A stretch of DNA of 64,000 nt, taken from NCBI GenBank assembly GCA_012845835.1, contig JABAKD010000015.1, forward strand, positions 7,345,974 through 7,409,973, read 5' to 3'. Shown here in pieces: positions 42,771-52,178 of the stretch. How positions within the stretch are numbered: the stretch's first letter is position 1; each line of letters starts with the position of its first letter. The notes beneath the pieces were generated by a model. It saw nothing but the letters and a program-made list of their open reading frames with translations. It was not told where the DNA came from and did no database searches. A program made the position numbers and the translations under genes. Source of the stretch: Undaria pinnatifida (taxonomy: Eukaryota > Sar > Phaeophyceae > Laminariales > Alariaceae).

Positions 42771-45203
42771 GTATGATTCCGCAAGTGCGATTTTCTTCTC
42801 TCACGTTAATTTGTCTTGTTGTCCTGACAGGGACCAGGTAAGCAGGATTGCTTGAGCTGTGAGTTGCAAACTAGTTGTTGGTTGGACTGTTAGGTTAGTC
42901 GTTTTCCGGAAGTGCTGATTGTCCGACTCATTGAGGTTAAGTTGGCTGGCCATCGGCTGCGCCAGCCGACTTGCCGACTAAAGATAGTCAGGTGGCTAAC
43001 GGCGCCACTTGCTGATCTGTTGTGTCGCGACGTGCCGCCGACTCACTCTACGGATTGTGGTTAGTCCTTCTCCGGAAGTGCTGATTGTCCGACTCATTGA
43101 GGTTAAGTTGGCTGGCCATCGGCTACGCCAGCCGACTTGCCCACTAAAGATAGTTAGGTGGCTAACGGCGCCACCTGCTGATCTGCTGTGTCGCGACGTG
43201 CCGCCGACTCACTCTACGGATTGTGAAATTGAAGACGTCGTGAATTTGAAGTTGGTACTCCAAGCTCAATCTGTTGTCACGTTGTTACCGCCGTATGGCT
43301 GCATATCAACACTTCTTTCAAGTACAGAAGTACAATTCGTGACGGCTTCACGGGGGTGTAGTCGGCACGTACGCAGGCGCGTTGTGCTGTAGAACCATGA
43401 TGGCGCACTAACAGCGGCTAGTGTGTCCTTTTGCAAGGTACAGTGTTTGGTATACAGCACAAGTATACAGTACCGAATGGTTACATCGCACTATTAAATA
43501 TTGTGCTCGAGTTCCGCGCAACTATGTTACTTGAAAAAAATGTTTTCACCATACGTTCATGACTCTCTGGGGTGCCTAGTTCCACACCAACGCGCGTTCG
43601 ACTCGGGCACCCCTCATGTAGGTATAAAGAGTCGTTTCTTGCTGAACCGACTTAAGAGAGAAGCTCTCTTACGTCGGGATAAGAGACAATGCTCGTTAGG
43701 AGGTGATTCGGCCAGGACCATGGCGGTTATCAACTGTAATTCCAGCAGTTTGTGCTTTCATCGTCGTACACTGTTTTTTTCCACCCATCTATATCCAACA
43801 CTACACCCAGTGTGCGAGGCATGTTGCCAATCCTAGATAGAGAAACGAGCTACTCGATGTGGTCACAGCTGTGCAGAGCAGCAAGTTCAATGCAATAAAA
43901 ATACAACACGAGTTGTGTTCGTGGTCTGTCGCTGGGGACACGCGCGGCAGGATATTTGCAGCTGGATATTTTGTGTTTGTCCTCACCTTGTCTGCATTGG
44001 TGGTAAGGGGCGGCGGTCGTGTATTCCGGCTTGAGCGATTTCGTGGAGGATTATTCAGTAGATTCTGGAACAGAACGATAAATAATTCGTTGTTTGTGTT
44101 GGCCTGAAGGATTGAAGAGTTGAACTGCTAGGATAGATGAGAAGAAATATTGTATAGGTCTGAGAAGACAATCAAACCAATTGTCCGTAAGACTGAGGGG
44201 TTCAGGAAGGTCGTTGGATTCACGGAATGGATGATGTGAGTCCAGGTATTGGGCAAACCATAATGAATGGAGAAAAGCCCCAGAGATCGTTATTCTCAGA
44301 GCTAACTTTCAGAGCTCGCGAAGCACAGGAGTCTCACACAAAAGGCGCGAGACCTCAGCTGACAATCTAATGTAATCGAGAAGACGTTACAGTCTGGTGA
44401 TTTCACGCGAATCTACGGGGAAATGCCGTAGTTTCTCCCGCCCGCCCACCTGTTTTCTTTTGAAGGTGAGGGGAAGGAGTTATTACGAGGTATAATTTAT
44501 TTTGTCTGCAGCAAAATTACGGTGAGGAGTTTGAATGATCGGGGACCATTTGGGGAACTCGGTCATCCGAGACCGCATAGTAGGCTCCAGACGAGGGGGC
44601 CAGGGGATGGAGTAATAAAGTATTACAAGGAGTAATCGCGCTATGAACAAGGAGTAATAGCGATATAGGTGAAAACTTGTGGATACCGTCAGTGCCGTCG
44701 GTAGCAGGTTACGCCAGCGGACACTCCCTCCCACTTCTCAAAGAAGAAAAACAACCCAATTTGAAAAATATAACACAAACGGGTCGCTAGTGATCACAGG
44801 AAGATATATGAGATAATCGTTTATTTTTTTTCGCTTGGTCTTTCCCAGAACGTTCCAATATCTAGTACTCCCACAGCAATCCAACAGCATATTCCCCGAA
44901 CCTTCCAACATAACATTCCCAGAAGATTCCGCAGTCTACCAAGAAGCTGATGAAAAAATTTAAGGTTGTTTTTTGCATGCATAACATTCCCAGAATGTTC
45001 CCAGATCGTTCCACAGTCTGTTAATCTGAGAAATGTCCTGGTTGTTTTAATCTGACAGATGCTCTGGTTTTTCTTTTTTGATCTGCGGCAGGTACATGGG
45101 CGCCCCTACTGGTGTGGACGCCGAGGCGATGCGGTTACAGAACGAGGAGTTCAAGAAGGAGAACGACGACCTAAGATCCAAGCTGCAGAGTCTGACCGAA
45201 AAG
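42637..45203 (+). CDS. MYCBP: MYCBP (AMY-1 / FAP174-like) protein, two exons (42637-42770, 45092-45203)
   Basis: MYCBP is a small (about 100-residue) protein that binds Myc and A-kinase anchoring proteins in animals. Its Chlamydomonas relative FAP174 sits in the flagellar central pair. The joined exons give TPESKKEEFRKYLEKSGVI, DALTKVLVGLYEEPERPP, NAVDYIKRYMGAP, then a coiled coil, MRLQNEEFKKENDDLRSKLQSL, matching the family's order of EFRKYLEKSGVLD, LTKVLVxLYEEPEKP, and a C-terminal leucine-zipper-like helix. Splice sites: acceptor tgtcag at 42636, donor GTATGA at 42771, acceptor cggcag at 45091, donor GTCAGT at 45204. The phase across the 2.3 kb intron fits (AG plus G gives Arg). The start exon and the short last exon with the stop were not found. 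The frame is intact. Flagellar use is inference. Confidence 0.9.
42898..43227 (+). repeat. Direct tandem duplication, two units of about 165 bp (MYCBP intron)
   Basis: Both units run ccggaagtgctgattgtccg, actcattgaggttaagttgg, ctggccatcggct, cgccagccgactt, ggtggctaacggcgccac and cgtgccgccgactcactcta. They differ at only a few positions. The internal ggctggccatcggct / cgccagcc stretch can form a hairpin. Confidence 0.95.
43228..45060. other. Rest of the MYCBP intron; nothing recognised
   Basis: Ordinary mixed sequence. 44820-45030 has a loosely repeated ttcccagaa-gttcc motif (about six times). Confidence 0.5.
45092..45203 (+). CDS. MYCBP: MYCBP coiled-coil exon
   Basis: 112 nt: one base completing Arg, then 37 codons ending LQSLTEK at the GTCAGT donor. 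The heptad pattern over MRLQNEEFKKENDDLRSKLQSL suits the family's C-terminal helix. Confidence 0.88.
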
Positions 45204-45274
45204 GTCAGTCCATGCGTGCCATGATATGGGTACCGTTTTTTGGAAAGGTCGACGGTGCTTCTGCCACCATTGCC

Positions 45275-45281
45275 ACTACTG

Positions 45282-45324
<43 letters not shown>

Positions 45325-45430
45325 TACTACAACTACTACTACTACTACCAAATAATTGTGCTGGAGCCGGTCGCCCCGGTGGTCTAGTGGTTACCCTAGA
45401 CTGCAACCACTGCTACTACTACTACTGCTT

Positions 45431-45462
<32 letters not shown>

Positions 45463-45481
45463 GCTACTACTACTACTGCTG

Positions 45482-45514
<33 letters not shown>

Positions 45515-45516
45515 AA
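45275..45516 (+). repeat. (CTA)n microsatellites flanking a SINE head
   Basis: Two (act)n blocks, 45275-45347 and 45410-45514. Between them, and again right after the second, is the same 45 bp piece agtgctggagccggtcgccc, cggtggtctagtggttaccc. Confidence 0.93.
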
Positions 45517-45527
45517 TAATAGTGCTG

Positions 45528-45770
45528 GAGCCGGTCGCCCCGGTGGTCTAGTGGTTACCCTCGAATATTACTATTGATAGCGTTTGCCCTTGAACCCGAT
45601 TCCCACCGTGGTGAGATTTGACTTTATTTGCAAAAGTGCAAAAGAAAAAAGATCAACTGCTGAGAGCGCCTAGCATGGTGGGTGGGTACAATTTAATGCG
45701 ATTCGGCGAGGGAAGAAAACGCTGAATTGATGTCGTGATAAAAATGAAGGCACGTACCGCAGTGAGGAGG
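45528..45770 (+). mobile_element. tRNA-derived SINE S1, copy 2
   Basis: Head gccggtcgccccggtggtct, agtggttaccct (tRNA-Glu/Asp-like A box), then B-box-like ttgaacccgattccc, ccgtggtgagatttg, body gatcaactgctgagagcgcc and tail gataaaaatgaaggcacgta, ccgcagtgaggagg. Same plan as 24573-24880. Confidence 0.65.
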
Positions 45771-46038
45771 AGGGACGAGGGTCCGCTATGTGACGCCGGA
45801 TCTTAGTTGTTACTACTGGGAGGGTGGGCGAGAGTAGTGCGAGGATAATAAAATGGGATGAAGAAAGAAAAAAAAGAGTGTTTGCGACTTGTGCTTCTGC
45901 TGCTGTCAGTAGTGCTGCTGCCAGGTAATGTCGCCGAAGACCAGCTTCGACCAAATTATTGATGTGGTGTTCCACGTTATCTAACCCCTCAGTGTACGTC
46001 ATCTCCCTCGCATGTCAAAATTTATGAAATTCTTGAAT

Positions 46039-46140
46039 TAAGATGAGCTAAGATCGAAGCTGCAGAGAGCCTGGCCGAAATGGTCAGCAAATCCAATCCA
46101 ATGCGTGCTCACGATCTTAGGGGTGGAACACTTTTTGGAA
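46039..46140 (+). pseudogene. Decayed copy of the MYCBP coiled-coil exon edge
   Basis: gagctaagatcgaagctgca, gaga-cctggccgaaatggtcag matches 45168-45207 of the true exon and donor, and the match continues into intron sequence (ccaatgcgtgc, gatctt, ctttttggaaaacg, ccgtgctttggc). The GT donor is preserved as ggtcag. Confidence 0.8.
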
Positions 46141-46210
46141 AACGTCTGCCGTGCTTTGGCTACTGCTGCTGCTGCTGCGCGCTCACAGGAAACGGCTGAT
46201 ACAGTGGTCA

Positions 46211-46384
46211 ACTACCCCGGTTTAAGCGCACCCAATACAAGAGCATTCGAGACTTACGAGCGATCAAATCGGCATGTCCCGCCATACTAAAATCTATATA
46301 TATTGCCCGTTACAAATATGAGCAGTATGTAGTCAGGAGCGCCTGTTTCGGCTTGTCACGGAGTGCTCTTAAATGGGGGTACTC
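46211..46384. mobile_element. MITE-like element M1, copy 2
   Basis: Ends actaccccggtttaagcgca-ccc and its near complement gagtgctcttaaatgggggt-act. The internal cggcatgtcccgccatacta matches copy 1 at 17501-17677. Confidence 0.75.
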
Positions 46385-46489
46385 GCTGTCAAGTGTTCTG
46401 GTATCCCTTCTATGTATTGATTTGGAGGCGTTTCTGTTTTTACTCTGACCGAGGAACCGCTCACGCCTCCGTAAAGAGAGCTTCAGGGT

Positions 46490-46950
46490 CCCAATCTTGC
46501 TGGTGGGGGGGGGTCCCAATAGTGCTGGTTTAATAGTGTCACTTCCCTCTGAAGTGCCGGTTGCATCGCTTGGGGCGACTGTAACTCTCTATCGTAGCCC
46601 TTTTCTTGATAGTGCCGGTGCCCTGACTAGTGCCGGTATATTGGGCTGGCAACTAGCGGCACTATTGGGAGCCCCCCACTGTAGTATTGATAGTACAGCA
46701 GTAGGGATCCCTCAATAAGGCGGTCAGAGTAAGGCGGTATCACGATATATGGCGGTCAAAATCTCTTGGCGCAACTGGGGAATTGTGCACATAAACGGGA
46801 ATCAGGCGGCCTCCCTCTATAAGGCGGTCATATTGCTCTTACCGCCTTATACGGCGGTCACAACCGCTTTGCGCGACTGGGGAATTGCACGCATAAACGG
46901 GAATGAATAAGGCGACCTCCCTTTATAATGGGGTCATATTGCTCTGGCAC
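46490..46950 (+). repeat. Two local repeats: agtgccgg units and a 120-130 bp duplication
   Basis: 46500-46640 has several (a)tagtgccggt scraps. 46716-46835 and 46845-46950 are two copies of a block with aaggcggtca, gcgcaactggggaattg, cataaacgggaat and cctccctctataa. No gene recognised between 46.4 and 49.4 kb. Confidence 0.8.
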
Positions 46951-47563
46951 ACCACCGCCGCCTTTTTGGGGGACCCCTACTATTACACTAACACTGTTTT
47001 TAGCTTTTGTTTGTCCGACTCGCGTACTTTTTGTTTTTCCGACCGCCGTCGTGACCCAAATATTTGAAGTTTCGATCCAAACCCCTTTTCATGCCCCGCC
47101 GCTAAAACGCAACGCCTGCAGATGACGGCGGACGCAGACGCATAAAATAAAGCGACCACCGCGATTAGTTGATGGCCAAGCCGACGCCGATCTACAGCGC
47201 GGCGTCTACTCTTTTTTGCGGCGTTTTCATCAGGGGCGATGAGGGGCGGCCGGAGGGTGGAAGAGGAGGCGGGGCTGCCGCGGGGGCGCGGGGGCGGGGG
47301 GGCAGCAGGCGCAAACGATAGCCAGAGCAACGGAGCAGGATTTTCTGTAAACATGTAGACTGTGGGTTTCGTTTGAAGCAAGCTTTTCGGACAATGCGGG
47401 AGGTCTCCAGATTGGGTAGTAGAGAGACAGAGGGGAAGGCATCGTGGCCGGCACGCTGTAGGGAGTTTCCACTACTGTCTCATAGGGGGATAGCTCCACA
47501 GGCCAGCCTTTTGGTGTTTTTTTACCTTTTTTTTTTGTTTAGGGTTCGTTGCTTCTACTTGTC

Positions 47564-47672
47564 CTGGTGGCGGTGGTGGTGCTGCTAATGGTGCTGCTAA
47601 TGGTGCTGCTAATGGTGCTGCTGGTGCTGGTGCTGTTACTAGCGATCGTAGCTGTGCTGCTGCTGCTGTAGT
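47564..47672 (+). repeat. GGTGCTGCTAAT-type trinucleotide repeat
   Basis: tggtgctgctaa three times, then gctg/ctg runs. Confidence 0.9.
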
Positions 47673-48393
47673 ACACTGCTAGTAGGAAAATGTTAGGTGG
47701 CGTGTGTACGTAACGTACGTGCGTCGCGTATAATTTGTTTGCTGTATTTCCGCGGGGGGTCGAGGCTATCCACTGGCTGGCCCGCCCCGCCTCGCGTCGC
47801 GTCAAGCGCGAGCGGGCGAGCGAGCAAGTCTGTGAGCGAGGGAGGGACCTATCGTAGCTCGGCAGACCCCCCTCCCTCCCCTATTTGTTTTTCGTTTCGC
47901 GTTGTCATGGAGGAAACAGTAGGGGTTTGTACCTTCAGAGGAGGCGGTATTGGGGTGGGAAATGCGGGACGGGGGGGAGGAAAAGGAGGCGCTTAGAGGC
48001 GAGACAGGCGAAAGTGGTGGTCTCTATGATGGTCGTTCCGTTTTCGTCTGGGCCTTGGGAAGCAGCGAAAGCGTGTTTTTTTCCCGTTCAGCTTTGGTTC
48101 GGCTTGGTGGAGAGGGCGGGGCAAGGCCAGGCAAGGCCCGGCAAGGCAAGGCAGGGCGAGGCGAGGCAAGGCCAGCCCATGCAGAGCGAACGGCTTTTTG
48201 TTGCGGGGTGTGTAAAAAGCAAGAATGATGGAGGGGGGGAAGAGAGGGAGGGAAGGAGAGAGGGGCGACGCGGGTGGTGGGGTTTTGAACGCGGTGGGGA
48301 GACAGGTGGTTTTTTGGCTGCCCGGTGGGTCGTCCCTTGGGGCAGGTCGGACGGAGCAAGTGTGTCAGTATTATTTTTTTCATCTTATACTGC

Positions 48394-48575
48394 TGCTGCG
48401 ACTGCTGCTGCGACTGCTGCTGCTTTTACTACTGGCTGTTTCTACTGCTGTTGCTGTTGCTGTTGCAGCTGCGGCTATGGCTGTGGCTGCGGTTGCGACT
48501 GTGGTTGCGGTTGTTACCTCTGGTGCTCCGACGGCTGCCATGGTTGCTACGGCGGCAGCTGCTACTGCTGCTGTA
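48394..48575 (+). repeat. CTG/TGCGGC trinucleotide tract
   Basis: Imperfect ctgctgcga, ttgctgttg and ggctgtggctgcg units. It explains Leu-, Ala- and Cys-rich frames over 47.9-48.6 kb. Upstream at 48115-48175 is an aaggc-aaggc minisatellite. Confidence 0.9.
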
Positions 48576-49418
48576 CCTGATAGGCGTAGGAATCGTTGCG
48601 TCGGGGCTATTGACTAGGCCAGGGGAGTCTCATACAGTAGTGCTCGTCTAGGTTGGGCTAGACGCCCCCAGCGAATCTGAGCACAATAGTAGTGCTCGTC
48701 TCACGTTCGTACTAGTTTGGTTGGGAGCACCGCTGCGGCGTTCCGTCCGTTGCATGCGGGTACTTGCGCGAGTGTGCAGCAAAATAATTTGGTTTCGTTC
48801 GGTTTGGTTAGTTTTGATTTGTTTTGATTTCTCCCCGTTGGCCGGCCGGCCTCTGCCTGGCGCCCGGGGTACGAGTGTTTTTAGAGAGATGCGGCGGGGC
48901 CATGGTCAGAGCGGGCGGGCCTATAAAATGTACGCAATGTTTTGTTACTATTGTGTTTTTTTTTTTTTTGGAAAACTGTACTGTCGCTACAGCAAGCCAA
49001 GAAATCATTTGCGACATCACGCAAAACCCTTCGCCCTCCTTGGGTTTTGAGGTGTTACGGTTGCGTTTGTGTTTAGGTTTTGCGATTGTGTCACGAGCAC
49101 CAGCCTCTGGTGGTCGCTTTGCATGGAACTCTACCGTCCTATGACGGAAAACAAAAACTCGAGGCGTTTTTTCAGCCGCCATTTAATGCGTTTCCATTTT
49201 TATAGACCAGAAACTATGTGCGTGTGTCATGTATGGAGCTCATCTCAGCCAGAGCGGGGACACGAGGTATACCACCATGTACGCAATATTTTGTGACACC
49301 GGTATTTGATTTTTTATTGAAGTTGACACAAGAAGAAAACCCGTTTATACCTCTACGTAAACCTGCTCAAAACTTGATAGGGGTCTCTAGAAAGGAAGCT
49401 ATATTCTTGTGTGCCTAA

Positions 49419-49800
49419 CGGAAGCTCATTTTCTTAGACCAAAGTCGTCCCAGGCGTGGCTCTCGCAAAATGGCATTCCTTTGTCATACGATCCCCAACG
49501 ATGGGCCCCCATACGACACGGTTACGAGGATCGATAGCCAGCACACGGAAGCCACCTTGGGTTTCTTGTGGCTTGCTGTGTCCGATAATCGATAGCTTGC
49601 AACAGACCGGAGGTACAACTATTCCGAAGTCTTCTGGGGTCCCATTGTCTGCCTGACTGAAGCTCATTTCTCAGTCCAAACTCGCCCAAGGCATGACAGG
49701 TTGTTTTTTTCGAAATTTTCGTGACACGATTCCAAAGATTGGCCTTCCACGGGTAGACTATAATACGAGGATCAATAGCAGGTACACATATTTATTTGGT
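49419..49800 (+). repeat. Diverged direct duplication of about 235 bp
   Basis: 49419-49550 and 49658-49790 share gaagctcatttctcag, ccaaa-tcg-ccc-aggc, acgaggatcratagc. The minus-strand frame 49667-49434 (GHSKPQETQGGFRVLAIDP) has balanced composition and could be an exon, but no family is recognised. Confidence 0.55.
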
Positions 49801-50144
49801 ATTGTGTTGTGTTGTGTTACATTGCGTTGTTTTATTTTATGTTGGTTTCATTCACTTCGTTTCGGCCCGGTTCAGATGGGCGAACACGAAGCCATGAGAA
49901 GCCTTGACACGTTCGGCGGCGAATGTCCGGTGTTACGATACCCGAAAAACACAAGGTAGGGCACATTTAGCAATAAAATTAGTATTATGGTAGTATTCAG
50001 TATTCGATTGGTATCTAGGAATTGAAGTACCCGCTTGCCAAAAACAAACAGAAAAAAAAATCCTTCACGATAAAGAAACAACTGTTCCTTCCATGGTACA
50101 GCAATATGACGAACATGAATGTGAAGAGACATGGATCGGGACGA

Positions 50145-50412
50145 AGAAAAACCCAACGGGTCTAAGAAAAACCGAAATGGTAGAAGAAAAACCGAATTAT
50201 TCGAAGCGACATCGAACTCGTGAAGGCGAAAACTGCATTGATCCAAGAAAACTTACCCAAATGCAAGAAAAGACGAGTTCATCGAGGCAAAACCAAATTA
50301 GTCCACGCAAAACCGGACTGATCAAAGAAAAATCGAATTCCACACCGACTTGGTAAAGGAAAAACCGACTGGACCGAAGAAAAACCAACTTGGCAAAACC
50401 GAATTGGTCGCG
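50145..50412 (+). repeat. Minisatellite, about 24 bp period
   Basis: Roughly eleven diverged units of gaagaaaaaccgaattggtc-type sequence. The period is a multiple of three, so frames stay open (KK-P-GL, RKTE-V-EEK-N). Looks non-genic. Confidence 0.8.
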
Positions 50413-50599
50413 TTTCCTTCAAATTCAGTCTGCTGTACGGATAAATCACACAAGCCATGTTGGTTGCCGGCGTTACTCATTTACGATGGCAAAAAAGAGT
50501 CCACTAGTTCCCTATCGTTTTCCCCCGAATCATGGGTTGCACTTGTTAAGAGGCCAAGTTAAACGAGACAAGGGGGGGACCTACCGCCTGCCTAACGCG

Positions 50600-50815
50600 C
50601 ACAACACTCGGCACCACGAGCAAAATGATCACCTCTCTTCATCTACCAACTCACGCACCCCACGAGACGTCGCTACTCGGCACGAAGAGCAGAGTGCCCA
50701 TCCCTCCCCTCACCACACCGCGCATTGCACGAACGTCGTTACTAGGTATGACGAGCAGAGTGGTCATCTGCCTCCATCAATCACACTACCCATCGCCCAC
50801 GTCGCTGGCGGCGGC
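50600..50815 (+). repeat. Minisatellite, about 72 bp period, three units
   Basis: Units share ctcggcaccacgagca-agtg, catc-cctcc and cgtcgctact. Frame-preserving period (24 codons), HEEQS-H-type peptides. Confidence 0.75.
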
Positions 50816-50989
50816 CGTAACGCCCCCCGAGCTATCAAACTCTCCCGCTAGAAACGTTGTCCAACAAATCTCATCACAGGTCAAGTTTCCAGTCGCTCGG
50901 CGCCGAATGTTTCCACCTCCCTCCTCCGTCCCGCCCCCCAACATCCTTCTCCCCGGCCACCCAAACCGTCCATGCAAAACACTCTGCCT

Positions 50990-51085
50990 GCTACTGCTAC
51001 TGCTGCTGCTGCTGCCGCTGCTGCTGCCGCTGCTGCTGCCGCTGCTGCTGCTGCTGCCGCCGCCGCCGCCGCCGCTGCCGCTGGC
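50990..51085 (+). repeat. CTG/CCG trinucleotide tract
   Basis: ctgctgctg and ccgctgctg units ending in gccgccgcc. Confidence 0.92.
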
Positions 51086-51239
51086 CTGAACAAAGGGTCA
51101 CATTTTAGGTGCACAACAAGGAACAAACCACAAAAAAACGTACACCTTGCACAACCGTACAAAAATACAAAAAAGACGCCGAACACATTGACCTGTGTGC
51201 CATCCCCCAAAGCGCGAAAGAACAACCGCACAACATTGT

Positions 51240-51935
51240 CCGCCCCTGCCCCCCCCCCCCCTCGTCTCTCCGTTCCCCTCCCCCCTTGCAGCCCAATCGC
51301 CCAAACGAGACTGTAAAAAAACGAGGACATCAAGTGCCGAGTGAGGACATCGCGTACCCAACGGTACAGCACATGAAATTTTTCGAGCCCCTCTCAGAAA
51401 ATCCCAAATCGCAATGTCCTCCCCTCCCCCTCGCACCATCACTCTCTCCTCAATAATGCAAAGTGCATCCTGCAGCCGCTACAAGGAGTTTCAATGAGCT
51501 GTGAGCCTCCCATCTCCCCTCCTCACCCCTCCCCCCCCGCTCTCTCTTCTCCGCTAGCTTCCTCCGCTTCCGTCTCCTCCTCCCCTCCCCCTCTCCTCCC
51601 CTCCACCCCCCCCTGCGTTCCCCTCCTGTCTCTTTCGCCCCCCCTCCCGGCCCTCCCGCCGTCCTTCCCCTCCTAGCCAGGGTAAAAACCGCAGCTGTGA
51701 TCAACGCGCCAAAAAAAAAACAACTAAAACGTGGATAATAAAATCGCTCACACTGCTACTGGGCTATAACCACGTGAAAGAGAGCAGCATCACCAAACTA
51801 ACCCCGGCTTGAACGCCCCCCCCTCCCCCCCCCCTTCCCCTCCTCCACCTCCCCCGCCCCCCCCGTCCACCACGCCCCCCCCTCCCACCCCCCCCCCCCT
51901 TTTCCCTCTCTCCCCCAACAACACCCGCCCCGCGC
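51240..51935. repeat. C-rich, strand-asymmetric tracts
   Basis: ccccccc and ctccc runs at 51245-51300, 51505-51670 and 51815-51930. Long Pro/Ser (plus) and Gly/Arg (minus) open frames here are compositional artefacts. Confidence 0.9.
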
Positions 51936-52097
51936 CTCCCCCCTCTGCATCCTATTTGTCAACAAATCATTCAGCTGCATCATATTATCCTCCTGCCTTC
52001 GCGCCGAGTATAATGATTAACGAATGGATGAAAAACGGCTGAAAGGGGGCAGGGGCGCGAATCATTTCATCCCCTACATGCGTATCGCCCTCCAGAG

Positions 52098-52178
52098 CTA
52101 GAACTCCGTCCCCTCGGGTGGCTGCGGAAGTCGGCGGTTCGAGGGCCCAGCCATCTCATTCCTTAAGGCCACCAGCAC
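52098..52178 (-). CDS. UEV last exon
   Basis: 81 nt, 26 codons plus TAG at 52098-52100. Acceptor ttgccag (52179). Reads [26 protein letters not shown], the family's C-terminal helix and PQPPEG tail. Confidence 0.93.
   Translation of the reverse strand: MLVALRNEMAGPSNRRLPQPPEGTEF

Noticed and set aside
47885-48617. A 231-codon frame and overlapping Leu/Ala/Cys-rich frames
   Set aside because: Composition is driven by aaggc and CTG repeats. All frames are open and no conserved block is seen.
50881-51983. Pro-, Ala- and Gly-rich frames on both strands
   Set aside because: Products of CTG and C-rich tracts.
52098-52178. tRNA B-box-like ggttcgagg suggesting a SINE
   Set aside because: On the other strand the same bases are the last UEV exon (VLVALRNEM ... 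PQPPEGTEF stop) with a good acceptor. The resemblance is chance.
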